DNA from: Phytomonospora sp040655735
GTDB taxonomy: Bacteria > Actinomycetota > Actinomycetes > Mycobacteriales > Micromonosporaceae
Length of the DNA: 64,000 bases
Direction: 5' to 3'
Assembly: GCF_040655735.1 (NCBI RefSeq)
Contig: NZ_JBFAKK010000019.1
Span: 1 to 64,000, forward strand
A program made the translations under genes and the position numbers. The stretch's first letter is position 1. Each line of letters opens with the position of its first letter. Under the pieces are notes generated by a model. That model had not been told where the DNA came from, did not search any database, and was given only the letters and a program-made list of their open reading frames with translations. Positions 35,071 through 43,262 of the stretch are shown here, in pieces.

Positions 35071-35898
35071 GTGCTTGAGTACTGGCGCGCGGTCAGGGAC
35101 ATGGAATACGTCGTACCCACCGACCGCCCCCTCGCCGAGCTGGTCGAAGAGCTGACCGTCGCGCTGACCTCTCCGCGGGCCGAACTGCGCGACGAACTCG
35201 CCTACTCCACCCTGGTCACCTGGGTCCTCAACGGAACCCTCGACGACCGCCTCGCCGAGCTGGCGACCCGCATGACGAAACTCCTTGAGCACGAGTCGAT
35301 CCAGGCCAGGACCTTCGCGACCCTGATCCTCGCCGCCGTCGTCGAACGCGACAACGCCGCCGACCTCTGCGACGTCGAGGACGTGCGGGCCTGGCGGGAC
35401 GCGTTCGTGTCCTGGTACACCACCGAGAAGGACCTGCGCGGCTGGGATCCCGAGCTGGGCTGGCTGCACGCCGTCGCGCACGGCGCCGACACCCTCGGCG
35501 CCTTCGGCTGCTCGCCGCGGCTGAGCGCCGGCGAGGCCGCCGACCTCCTCCAGGTCGCCGCGATCCGGCTCGTCACGCCCAACGACTACCTCTTCGCCCA
35601 GCAGGAGGACGACCGCCTCGCGCTGGCCGTCGCGCTGATCCTGTGCCGCCGCGACCTCGACGAACGGCAGTCGGTGGCCTGGCTGGACGTCGTCGACGCC
35701 TACTTCGCCACCGGCGAGCCGGGCCCCGTCCCGGTGCCGGCGTCGAACACGATGCGCACGCTGCACTCCCTCTACCTGCACGCCGACCTGGGCGTCCACT
35801 ACGAGAACCTGACCCGCGACCTCGCGCACGCCGAGCCCGTCCGCAAGGCGATCGCCTCGCTGCTGGGCAAGGTCTGGCCCTCCCTGCCGACCGACTGA
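35071..35898 (+). CDS. DUF2785 family protein
   Basis: Soluble helical protein of 275 residues matching DUF2785: AELRDELAYSTLVTWV, LTPNDYLFAQQEDDRLALA-like text (LVTPNDYLFAQQEDDRLALA) and DPELGWLHAVAHGADTLGAF. Biochemical role unknown; family members are often near membrane or stress genes. GTG 35071 follows GGGAGG. It precedes a serine hydrolase on the same strand by 74 bases. Confidence 0.88.
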   Translation: MLEYWRAVRDMEYVVPTDRPLAELVEELTVALTSPRAELRDELAYSTLVTWVLNGTLDDRLAELATRMTKLLEHESIQARTFATLILAAVVERDNAADLCDVEDVRAWRDAFVSWYTTEKDLRGWDPELGWLHAVAHGADTLGAFGCSPRLSAGEAADLLQVAAIRLVTPNDYLFAQQEDDRLALAVALILCRRDLDERQSVAWLDVVDAYFATGEPGPVPVPASNTMRTLHSLYLHADLGVHYENLTRDLAHAEPVRKAIASLLGKVWPSLPTD

Positions 35899-35972
35899 CG
35901 CGTGACCTGGATCGCCGAGCCCACCGGCGTGCGCGTCGGTAGGGTCGGTGTTCTCGACGCGGAGGTCGCCAG

Positions 35973-37313
35973 ATGCTCGACGGACTCGCCCGGATCAGCT
36001 CCGGCGCACTGGACGAACACGACGGCGCCTCGGTGTCGGTGGCCGTCGCCCACGACGGCGAGGTGGTCTTCGCCGAGGCGTGGGGCGCCGCCGAGGTCGA
36101 GACGGGACGCGCGGCCACACCCGGCACGGCCTACCTCGTGGCGTCGGTGACCAAACCGGTAACCGCCACGGCGGTGTCGATCGCGGCGGATGCCGGCCTG
36201 CTGTCGCTCGACGACCCGCTCGAAAAGCACCTCGGCCACTCCCTTCCCGCGCACGGGTTCTCGGCGCCCACGATCCGCCAGACCCTGCGCCACCGCGCCG
36301 GTCTCGGCACCCACTACGACTTCGCCTACGACGGCGCGCCCGTGCCCGCGCTCGCCGACACCATCGCCCGCTACGGGCGGCTCTACCGCGAACCGGGCAC
36401 CGCCTTCGAGTACTCCAACCTCGGATACGGGCTGCTGGACGCCGTGCTGCGCAACACCACCGGCCTCGACGCCGCCGCCTACGCCGAACGCGCGGTCTTC
36501 GGCCCGCTGGGCATGACCACCGCCCACATCGGACCGTCCTATGTGGGCGAATCGGCGGCGCTCTACTCCGCCGACGGCCGCCGCTACCCCGGCTGCGACA
36601 CCAGCCACCGAGGCGCCTCCCTGCTGTGGGCCAGCGCCCCCGACCTGGCCCGATTCGGGCTCGGCGCACCCGGACTCCTGACCGAGGCGAGCGCGTCGGC
36701 GATGTTCGACGCCCTCCCCATCAACGCCGACCAGGCCTACGGCCTCGGCTGGCTCGTCTCGGCGGGCGAACCACGGCTGATCGCGCACGGCGGGAGCATG
36801 GGCGGCGTGGCGACCATGCTCGTCACCGTGCCGTCGCTGAACCTGTCGGTCGCCGTGCTCACCAACCGCTCGGGCGGCGGGACGCGCAAGGCCGTGCTCG
36901 AACACGTCCTGACCGAACTCGTCCCCGGCTTCACTCCGCGACTGCTGCCCCCGGGAACCGAGGAGAAGCGGCCGACACCGCTGCCCTCGGGAAGCTGGAC
37001 GGGCGAGGTCGAGACCTACGCCGGACCGCTGCCGATCACGGTCACGCTCGCCGAGGGCGAGGCTGAGGTCAATGTGGACGGTTCGGCGGCGCGGACGGCC
37101 GCGCTCGCCTCGGGGACCTGGGATCTGTCGGTCACCGTCCCGGTCCGGCTGGGCGCGCCGGGGGTCGGGCCGTGGAGCCCCAACCTCGCACTCGGCCTCG
37201 ACGCCACACCCGACGGCGGTCTGGCCGGCGCCGCGCTGGCGCTGCCCGAAGGCGACAAGGCCGGCTGGCACGGCGACGCGCTGTCCCACCACGTGCGGCT
37301 GTCGGCCGGGTAG
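35973..37313 (+). CDS. Class C beta-lactamase-like serine hydrolase
   Basis: Protein of 446 residues in the class C/DD-peptidase-esterase family. Nucleophile motif SVTK (in AYLVASVTKPVTATAV), YSN in FEYSNLGYGL, and the third motif HGG in LIAHGGSMGG. No signal peptide is apparent, so it is probably cytoplasmic and an esterase or peptidase rather than a beta-lactamase. A C-terminal ~110-residue beta domain (GSWTGEVETYAGPLPITV) follows, as in many relatives. ATG 35973 follows GGAGG at a suitable distance. Confidence 0.9.
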   Translation: MLDGLARISSGALDEHDGASVSVAVAHDGEVVFAEAWGAAEVETGRAATPGTAYLVASVTKPVTATAVSIAADAGLLSLDDPLEKHLGHSLPAHGFSAPTIRQTLRHRAGLGTHYDFAYDGAPVPALADTIARYGRLYREPGTAFEYSNLGYGLLDAVLRNTTGLDAAAYAERAVFGPLGMTTAHIGPSYVGESAALYSADGRRYPGCDTSHRGASLLWASAPDLARFGLGAPGLLTEASASAMFDALPINADQAYGLGWLVSAGEPRLIAHGGSMGGVATMLVTVPSLNLSVAVLTNRSGGGTRKAVLEHVLTELVPGFTPRLLPPGTEEKRPTPLPSGSWTGEVETYAGPLPITVTLAEGEAEVNVDGSAARTAALASGTWDLSVTVPVRLGAPGVGPWSPNLALGLDATPDGGLAGAALALPEGDKAGWHGDALSHHVRLSAG

Positions 37314-37353
37314 CGCGAGAGCGGGACCCGAAGGCCCCGTCTCCCCGCTTCGC

Positions 37354-37971
37354 TCACAGCCCCGGGCTGATCCGCTCGACGCTGCTTCTGTGGGACTCGC
37401 GCTCGCGGCGCTCGGCCTGCGCGTCGGCCTTCTGCTCGCTGTTCTTGGGTTCCTTCGGCCAGATCGTGTAGGTCAGGGCGATGATCGCCGAGATGCCCAC
37501 GATCTTCGAGGCGCCGACGACGACGCCGAGGAGCGGGTCGGTGCGTTCCGGCACTCCGACCAGCAGCTGCATCAGGAAGGCGATGCCGACCGACAGGCCC
37601 CAGGCGATGAGGATCTTGAGGGTGACGGTCCACTCGTGCCAGGCACGGGCGGTGCCGTAGCGCGGCGCCTTCTTCGGCTTCGGGCCGCCGGCCCAGCGGT
37701 GGGCGACGCGCTGGTCGGCCCAGCGGATCATGCTGTGCCCGAAGACGACGGAGAAGCCCAGGTAGAGCGCCGCCAGTGAGTGCGTCAGGTCGGCCGTGGC
37801 GCCGTCGCGCATGTGGATCACCGCGACCGCGAGGAGCACGACGTCGATCAGCGGCACCAGCAACAGGACGAACACGCTCGTCTTGCGCATCTTGAACAGA
37901 TAACGGACGACCAGCCCGAGCGCGATGAAGACCCAGAAGGCCACTTCGGCTCCGATGATGAACGCGGCCAC
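37354..37971 (-). CDS. Multi-pass membrane protein beside two-component system
   Basis: Integral membrane protein of 205 residues with five or six hydrophobic helices (FIIGAEVAFWVFIALGLVV, VFVLLLVPLIDVVLLAVAVI, LAALYLGFSVVFGHSMI, LKILIAWGLSVGIAFLMQLL, IVGISAIIALTYTIW) and charged ends. No family recognised. GTG 37971 follows GGGAGGAAGTC. It is divergent from a histidine kinase-response regulator pair, with a perfect 26-base palindromic element between, so it is a likely target of that system. Confidence 0.85.
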   Translation of the reverse strand: MAAFIIGAEVAFWVFIALGLVVRYLFKMRKTSVFVLLLVPLIDVVLLAVAVIHMRDGATADLTHSLAALYLGFSVVFGHSMIRWADQRVAHRWAGGPKPKKAPRYGTARAWHEWTVTLKILIAWGLSVGIAFLMQLLVGVPERTDPLLGVVVGASKIVGISAIIALTYTIWPKEPKNSEQKADAQAERRERESHRSSVERISPGL

Positions 37972-38048
37972 GACTTCCTCCCTTTTCGGCGACTCCCCTC
38001 AAGCCTGGCCGCCGGGAGGGCCCCGCGCGTCGGCGCGGGGCACGAAAC

Positions 38049-38074
38049 GCGGGTACATCCTTCGATGTACCCGC
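38049..38074. promoter_or_regulatory. 26-bp palindrome between divergent genes
   Basis: GCGGGTACATC (38049-38059) and GATGTACCCGC (38064-38074) are perfect 11-base arms around CTTC. It lies 78 bases from the membrane-protein start and about 60 from the kinase start. Perfect symmetry suggests an operator, probably for the NarL-type response regulator or a repressor; a hairpin is the alternative. Confidence 0.7.
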
Positions 38075-38133
38075 CGCTCCGCGCGGGGTGGGAGGCACCG
38101 GCCGCCGGTAGGTGATGGGATGTAGGAGTGACC

Positions 38134-39312
38134 TTGTGGCGGGCGGACCGGCGGCAGACCCGGATCGACGCCGGGTACGCGCTGATCGCGCTGCTCGGCG
38201 GTTTCGCGCTGAACCTCCTCGGCGCCTACGGGACCAACTTCGGCATCGACCACGGCCTGTGGTGGCGGCTCATCCCGCTCGGGCTCGGCGCGACGGCGAT
38301 CATGCTGCGCCGGGGCATGCCGATGGCGACACTGGCGCTGGGCACGGTCGCGTTCGCCGTCGACGTGTACCTGGGGATGTCGGCGGCGGGGTTCCTCATC
38401 TTCGAGGACAACCTCTACTCGGCGGTGGCCTACGGCCGGCGGCGGCTGGCCTGGTACCTGGGGGCGCTGACGCTGCTGGTCGGCGGGACGGCGGGGGTGG
38501 CGTTCGGCGTCACCGTGCACGACCTGCGCTGGGGGATCCTGCTGTTCCTCATCATCGCCGGGATCATGATCACGCCGATCCTGACCGGCCTGCTGGTGCG
38601 CATGTACCGCAGCCGCGCCGAGGACGCCCGCGAGCACGCCAGACAGGTCGCCCGACTGTCCGAAATGGACCGCCGGGGTGCGGTGAACGCCGAGCGGACC
38701 CGGATGGCGCGCGAGCTGCACGACCTGGTCGCCAACCAGTTCAGCGCGATCGCCGTGCAGTCGGCGGCGCTGCTGTCGCGGCCCGACCTCGACGCGGCCA
38801 CCAGCCGCCGGGTGCTCGACACCATCCGCGACAACAGCGTCCAGGGCCTGGCCGAGCTGCGCAAGATGATCGAGCTGCTGCGCTCCGACGACGACACCGT
38901 CGACGAGCCGGTCAGCCACCGGCTCCAGGAGGCCGACCGGCTCGCCGAGCACCACCGCGACCTCGGACTCGACATCGAGCTGCACGTCCTCGGCGAGGCC
39001 TACGAGCCACCCGCCGCGGTGGACCTGGCGGGATACCGGATCATGCAGGAGTCGCTGGTCAACGCGGCGAAGTACGGCGACGGGTCGGCGCAGGTGCGCG
39101 TCGAGTACAGCGCCCGGCGCATCACGATCACAGTGGACAGTCCGATGGGGACCGCGCCGAGACCCGACCCGATCGGCGTCAACGCCGGCGCCGGACTGGT
39201 CGGGATGCGGGAGAGGGCACAACTGCTCGGCGGGACCTTCGCGGCCGGCCGGGACGAGACGACGTGGCGGGTCCGTGTGGAGCTGCCGGTGACAGCCGAG
39301 GAGAACAAGTGA
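38134..39312 (+). CDS. NarL-type sensor histidine kinase
   Basis: Membrane sensor of about 392 residues. Residues ~12-160 hold four to five membrane helices with no extracellular domain. The dimerisation helix carries the HisKA_3 motif ERTRMARELHDLVANQFSAI with the phospho-acceptor His. The ATPase part shows MQESLVNAAKYG (N box) and NAGAGLVGMRERAQLLGG (G box). TTG 38134 is chosen because AGGAG ends five bases upstream; GTG 38128 overlaps that site. The stop overlaps the response regulator start by GTGA, so the two are translationally coupled. Confidence 0.9.
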   Translation: MWRADRRQTRIDAGYALIALLGGFALNLLGAYGTNFGIDHGLWWRLIPLGLGATAIMLRRGMPMATLALGTVAFAVDVYLGMSAAGFLIFEDNLYSAVAYGRRRLAWYLGALTLLVGGTAGVAFGVTVHDLRWGILLFLIIAGIMITPILTGLLVRMYRSRAEDAREHARQVARLSEMDRRGAVNAERTRMARELHDLVANQFSAIAVQSAALLSRPDLDAATSRRVLDTIRDNSVQGLAELRKMIELLRSDDDTVDEPVSHRLQEADRLAEHHRDLGLDIELHVLGEAYEPPAAVDLAGYRIMQESLVNAAKYGDGSAQVRVEYSARRITITVDSPMGTAPRPDPIGVNAGAGLVGMRERAQLLGGTFAAGRDETTWRVRVELPVTAEENK

Positions 39313-39944
39313 CGATCCGGGTCCTGGTGGCCGACGACCACGCGGCCGTGCGCGCCGGGCTGGTGCTCATCCTCGGCGGTGCGCCCGAGATCGAGGTGGT
39401 CGGCGAGGCCACCGACGGCGAGCAGGCCGTCGAGATGGCGCGCCGGCTGCGGCCGGACGTCGTCGTGATGGACGTGCGAATGCCGAAGATGGACGGGATC
39501 GCGGCGACCGAGGCGCTGCGCGGGCAGGCCGACGTGCTGATCCTGACGACCTTCGACGTCGACGAGTACGTCTTCGGCGCCCTGCAGGCCGGGGCGGCCG
39601 GTTTCCTGCTGAAGAACACCGACGCCGCCGCCCTCATCGACGCCGTCCGGGTCGTGGCGCGTGGAGACGGTCTGATCTCGCCGGCGGTGACGCGTCGGCT
39701 GATCGCGAAGTTCGCGCAGGCCATGCCCAACCAGGATCCGGCGCTCGACCTGTCGCAGCTCACCCGCCGCGAGCGGGAAGTGTTCGCCGCCTTGGGAAGG
39801 GGCGCGTCCAACGCCGAGATCGCCACGGAACTGGGGATGGCCGAGGCGACGGTGAAGACGCACGTCAGCCGGGTGCTGGCGAAGCTGGGGCTGCGCAGCC
39901 GGGTGCACGCCGCGATCCGCGCAAGGGAGGCGGGGCTGGCGTAA
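39309..39944 (+). CDS. NarL/FixJ response regulator
   Basis: Two-domain transcription factor of 211 residues. Receiver domain: acidic pocket in VLVADDHAAVRAGL, phospho-Asp in DVVVMDVRMPKMDG, Thr in ILTTFDVDEY, Lys in AGFLLKNTDA. LuxR-type HTH: LTRREREVFAALGRGASNAE, then GMAEATVKTHVSRVLAKLGL. GTG 39309 overlaps the kinase stop by four bases. Phosphorylated by the adjacent kinase; likely regulates its own operon and the divergent membrane protein. Confidence 0.95.
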   Translation: MTIRVLVADDHAAVRAGLVLILGGAPEIEVVGEATDGEQAVEMARRLRPDVVVMDVRMPKMDGIAATEALRGQADVLILTTFDVDEYVFGALQAGAAGFLLKNTDAAALIDAVRVVARGDGLISPAVTRRLIAKFAQAMPNQDPALDLSQLTRREREVFAALGRGASNAEIATELGMAEATVKTHVSRVLAKLGLRSRVHAAIRAREAGLA

Positions 39945-39953
39945 GGTCGGCGG

Positions 39954-40481
39954 ATGTCCGCGCCCCTCCTCGCATCCCGCCCGACCTGGAACCGCCGCCG
40001 CAAGATCGCACTGGCCGTGCTGGTGAGCGTGACCCTGCTCGTGTGCGGAGGTCTCGCGTGGGGGGCCTGGACGTCGGCCGATCTCGGCCGAGAGAATGAC
40101 GTCACCCTGGAGGATCTGACGGGCTACGGGGACCTGAGCCTCCCGCCGGGCAGTGAGCTGACCGAGGGGCGGGGCGTCTTCTGGATCGACTGGCAGCTCT
40201 ACGGAGTCGTGCGATTCCCGGCGGCCGAGCTCGACGGCTTCGTCGCCGCCAACGCTCTCCCCGAACCGGTGCCGGGAATGCTGCGCGACTACTTCGGCGG
40301 CAGCCTCGCACCCAAGCCCTCGGGGACCACATTCGCGACGATCACGCAGGCGTGCACCGAGTCGGCATGCAGGGACATGGTGCTGGTGCTCGACGACCCC
40401 GCGACGGTCGAGGCGTGGATCTACGCCGTCGAGAACAACGGGGGCACGGGATCGGGACCGCCTTCGCCGTCGGAGAGTTAG
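39954..40481 (+). CDS. Membrane-anchored hypothetical protein
   Basis: Protein of 175 residues with a basic N terminus (NRRRK) and one membrane helix (IALAVLVSVTLLVCGGLAWG), the rest predicted outside. Two cysteines (TQACTESACRDMV) may form a disulfide. No family recognised. TAAGGT is six bases before the ATG, overlapping the response regulator stop region. It might be exported as a membrane-tethered domain. Confidence 0.72.
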   Translation: MSAPLLASRPTWNRRRKIALAVLVSVTLLVCGGLAWGAWTSADLGRENDVTLEDLTGYGDLSLPPGSELTEGRGVFWIDWQLYGVVRFPAAELDGFVAANALPEPVPGMLRDYFGGSLAPKPSGTTFATITQACTESACRDMVLVLDDPATVEAWIYAVENNGGTGSGPPSPSES

Positions 40482-40591
40482 GCGGCGGGCGGTTCCGCGG
40501 CGATCCGCTCCCAGTCCAGGACGACATCGCCCGTTCGGCCGCCGCACGCGGATCCGGTCGGGGTCGAGCCACAAGGCTTGGTCGACCCTAT

Positions 40592-40942
40592 GTGTGTACC
40601 GCTATAGCCGTCCCATGGCGCTCCACCTCCTGGCTGGCCACCACGACCGCCGCACTGTGGGCGCTGGCCGCCGCCGGCCTCGTCGCCCTACGCCGTCTGG
40701 AGATCCGGCTCCCGCCCCGGCGACAGTGGCTGTCGCCGGCGCTCGGGGGAATCGCGTCGGCCCTGATGGCACCGAGCGCCCTCTGCGCCCCCTCACCGTT
40801 CCACGACGCCCCCTGGGCCGCCGGACGCATGTACGACCTCGAACTCGGGCTGCTGCTCAACCTCGGCGCCCTGCTGTGGATCACGACGGCGGTGACCGTC
40901 GCCGTCTGGAGTCGAAGGACAGCCGGCACACCAGCCCCGTAA
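40592..40942 (+). CDS. Small membrane protein (probable)
   Basis: Frame of 116 residues from GTG 40592 with three hydrophobic stretches (TTTAALWALAAAGLVAL, ALGGIASALMAPSALC, LGLLLNLGALLWITTAVTVAV) and arginine-rich loops. Composition suits a real membrane protein, but no ribosome site or leaderless box supports the start. No family recognised. Confidence 0.5.
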   Translation: MCTAIAVPWRSTSWLATTTAALWALAAAGLVALRRLEIRLPPRRQWLSPALGGIASALMAPSALCAPSPFHDAPWAAGRMYDLELGLLLNLGALLWITTAVTVAVWSRRTAGTPAP

Positions 40943-40952
40943 CCCCTCCGCC

Positions 40953-41291
40953 TCAGACCTTCCGGCCAACGAACGCAGCCAGCCGCGTGTACACGTCGGC
41001 GTCGCCGGAAACCGCGACGACCGGCCCGAACTTCCCCTCCGCCCCTCGCGACCCGGCCGGAGCGAACTCGGCGAACGCGTCCGCGACATCCCGAGCATCG
41101 AGCCCAGAGCCCACCCGAGCGAGCTTCCGCAACACCGAGACCATGTGGCCGAGCAGAGCGCGCACGTCGTAGTCGGCACAAGGCGTGCCGCCGCCGAGTT
41201 CGCCGGGACGGACGGCCAGGACCTGGCGTTCCGCCTGATCCACCGCCCGGGCGAACAGCGGGCGAGGGTCGTCGGCGAGCTCCGTCATCAT
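40953..41291 (-). CDS. TIGR03086-type DinB protein, internally shortened
   Basis: Protein of about 112 residues of the mycothiol-dependent maleylpyruvate isomerase-like (DinB/TIGR03086) group. The N-terminal part DPRPLFARAVDQAERQVLAV, TPCADYDVRALLGHMV is typical and carries a metal-ligand His, and DVYTRLAAFVGRKV is the expected C terminus. Full-length members have ~190 residues, so about 80 central residues, including the other metal ligands, seem deleted. TAAGGT is seven bases before ATG 41291. It may be non-functional. Confidence 0.7.
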   Translation of the reverse strand: MMTELADDPRPLFARAVDQAERQVLAVRPGELGGGTPCADYDVRALLGHMVSVLRKLARVGSGLDARDVADAFAEFAPAGSRGAEGKFGPVVAVSGDADVYTRLAAFVGRKV

Positions 41292-41489
41292 GCCGGGGAC
41301 CTTAGGCGGGGGTACTGACATCCCGGCGAGCCCGGCGCGTGTTGGCGCCGAAACGCCGACGCAGAAGGATCTTGAGAGGGTTTGTCGACACGCAAACGAC
41401 ACGGCTGCTGAGATCTAGCGGGCTTTCGAGAGACCCACCGACCCCCACCCCGCCACAGGAAACGGCCCCTCCTGAGTTACCCCAGGTAG

Positions 41490-41573
41490 GGGGCCGTTCC
41501 ACAAGCTACTGCGGAGGCTCCGGGATTTGAACCCGGGATGGGGGATGAACCCCAAACCCGCTTGGCAGGCGGG
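41490..41573. repeat. attR-like copy of tRNA-Ser 3' half
   Basis: Eighty-four bases identical to 46362-46445 except one position (G at 41564, A at 46436). It contains the 3' half of tRNA-Ser(GCT), on the minus strand, and the flank downstream of it. The mismatch falls in the anticodon, and the 5' half is missing, so this is not a working tRNA. It marks the distal end of a tRNA-integrated island. Confidence 0.85.
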
Positions 41574-41669
41574 TTTCAGTACTACGAGGACCTGCGCAAA
41601 TGCTCACGCGGGCAGGGGCGCCGACACGGAGACGACACTCTAGACCGCCACCGCAGCGACAGGCAGGAT

Positions 41670-41882
41670 GTGAAGGTGCCCGAACTATCGTTTGCCACCG
41701 CTGCCGAAGGCAATACGCTCTCGCCCTGGTGTCTGATTCCGATCGCGTTGCTGTTCATCGCGATCTGTCTCGTGAGGCTCGATCTGTCCCGCGAGAGGAC
41801 GGCTCGCTTCGTCGGCACACTGGTCGCCCTCATCGGCGGCGTCGCCATGATGATCAATGTGGTCGTGCGGATGCTTGCATGA
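41670..41882 (+). CDS. Small two-helix membrane protein, island
   Basis: Frame of 70 residues from GTG 41670 with two hydrophobic helices (WCLIPIALLFIAICLV and FVGTLVALIGGVAMMINVVV) separated by a charged loop (DLSRERTARF). The next ORF starts within its stop codon (ATGA), which supports translation of both. No family recognised. The start lacks a strong ribosome site. Confidence 0.55.
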   Translation: MKVPELSFATAAEGNTLSPWCLIPIALLFIAICLVRLDLSRERTARFVGTLVALIGGVAMMINVVVRMLA

Positions 41883-42100
41883 ACGGCCGATCACGGCGGA
41901 GGAGCACTTGGCCCCGGAAACCACAGCTCCACCACACCTGTGCCAAGGCCGAGCTGGCGTTGAACCGCGCAGCTGGCCCAGGCAGGTACCCAATGTGTGT
42001 GCGCTGCCGGGACCTGAGACTCAGATTCGGACTCGTGACCCTTGCGGTATTCGCTCTCATCGGCGCCGTGTCGTTGATGCTCCGTGCCTGGCTCGGCTGA
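41879..42100 (+). CDS. Small membrane protein with CxxC motif, island
   Basis: Seventy-three residues from ATG 41879, overlapping the preceding stop by four bases. The N-terminal half is basic and contains CVRCRDLRLR; the C-terminal end is one hydrophobic helix (FGLVTLAVFALIGAVSLML). Probably a single-pass protein translated with its neighbour. Function unknown. Confidence 0.55.
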   Translation: MNGRSRRRSTWPRKPQLHHTCAKAELALNRAAGPGRYPMCVRCRDLRLRFGLVTLAVFALIGAVSLMLRAWLG

Positions 42101-42117
42101 ACCTCGTTGACGTTGGT

Positions 42118-42522
42118 GACACTGGTGACAGAAATCGCCTGCGCGCTCCCTGAGCTGCGGCAACGTATCCACAAGCCACGTTGACGGAATGGCGTCTAAA
42201 TAGCCCCCGGCGTTGACAGAATACGAAGCCGGCAGACCTCGACCAACTCCTACCAGGCATAACGCCCTGAGAGACAGTTTGCGGCACGTTTAGGGATGAA
42301 CGCACACCCATTAAGGGCGGGAACCCGTAGTCCGTCCATCGCTGGCCGCGAGGGCGCAGAAGCGCCCCTTCCAAGCAACAGTCGCCCCGCATCCGGCCGC
42401 TTTCAAGCGCTCGACTATTTCTGTCAACGCCGGGAGCCATTTCCGATCACTTCTGTCACCAGCCACGACAGGAGCGTTCGCCCAGTTCAGCTCACGCGCC
42501 GCCGAATTCTGTCACCAGTGTC
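42118..42522. repeat. Nested inverted repeats, iteron-like TGACAGAA array
   Basis: Two nested pairs of perfect 16-base inverted repeats: GACACTGGTGACAGAA (42118-42133) with its complement at 42507-42522, and CCCGGCGTTGACAGAA (42206-42221) with its complement at 42419-42434. Further related copies are CGTTGACGGAAT (42179-42190) and TTCTGTCACCAG (42451-42462, inverted). Left copies point right and right copies point left, all sharing TTGACAGAA or GTGACAGAA. The 195-base centre contains a GGGCGC/GCGCCC hairpin near 42352. It could be an origin, a regulator site cluster, or the ends of a small element. Confidence 0.7.
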
Positions 42523-42702
42523 AACGGTCCGGAGCAGCCGCTGGCCTTCGTCGACTCCACCGCTCGCAGCAACGATCGGCGGTGCGGCAGCGGTCAACTT
42601 CGACCCCGCGCACATCCTTCGCATGCCCGGGACGTGCCACCAATCGTGCGCAACCCAACGGATCGGCTCGCCGCAATGACGGCAGTAAATCGCGCCGGTC
42701 AC
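42487..42702 (-). CDS. Small zinc-ribbon-like protein, island
   Basis: Frame of 71 residues from GTG 42702: YCRHCGEPIRWVAHDWWHVP and GMRRMCAGS, with a CxxC pair and additional His/Cys that could bind zinc. The C-terminal third overlaps the repeat array and is less convincing. AGGTGAG precedes the start. Function unknown; possibly a DNA- or RNA-binding mini-protein. Confidence 0.5.
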   Translation of the reverse strand: MTGAIYCRHCGEPIRWVAHDWWHVPGMRRMCAGSKLTAAAPPIVAASGGVDEGQRLLRTVDTGDRIRRRVS

Positions 42703-42876
42703 GACTCACCTGCTTTGGTGTGGCGTCGCGCTTCCCGAGCCGCCGCACACGGCCACTCAACCGTCGTGTGAGAGTTCGGTGTACTGGCCCCCGGGAGCAG
42801 TACGCGCAGGATGTCCCGTCGCCGCTGCGGGCGTGAGGGCCGACAGCTTCGCCGGGGTACGGACTGTCATAGAGGC

Positions 42877-43041
42877 TCACGAGACACGCTCCAACCTCGT
42901 AGAGACCACTCGGCCGACCTCTGCCGGGCAGGGCCACGGCTGACCACACGCCGCGCACTCCCGGACCCGGCGACGCAGTTGCGGCCGGTCCCACTCGTAC
43001 TCGTAGTCCACGACCACCGCGTGCCGCTGTACCTGCGTCAT
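42877..43041 (-). CDS. Small Cys-rich protein, island
   Basis: Fifty-four residues from ATG 43041, which follows GGGGAG. Contains VVVDYEYEWDRPQLRRRVRE and CAACGQPWPCPAE, a three-cysteine zinc-knuckle-like motif. Similar mini-proteins are common beside XRE-type regulators in actinomycetes. It is head to head with the XRE-TPR regulator, 221 bases away. Confidence 0.65.
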   Translation of the reverse strand: MTQVQRHAVVVDYEYEWDRPQLRRRVRECAACGQPWPCPAEVGRVVSTRLERVS

Positions 43042-43262
43042 GGCTGCTCCCCTCGCTGCGCTGGACGGGCCGCCGGCACTCACGCCAGACGGCCCGCCCG
43101 CGTTCGGAGACCCGGACCGCATCCCACCGATCAGCGCGAACGCCATCGGCCCGGGCCTGCCTTTGAGCTTGCGGGGATTAATCGGTTACTCGGGAGTGGC
43201 CAGGTGTTGACCAAGCGCGGACGGCAACAGTCAACGGTGCGAAACGGGTGCACCATGGACAG

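Noticed and set aside
41520..41583. A second tRNA-Ser at the left island end
   Set aside because: Only the 3' half is present, with a changed anticodon and no 5' half, so it is an attachment-site copy.
42521..42994. 157-residue minus-strand ORF across the island
   Set aside because: It bridges the two smaller Cys-motif ORFs in another frame and lacks their motifs.
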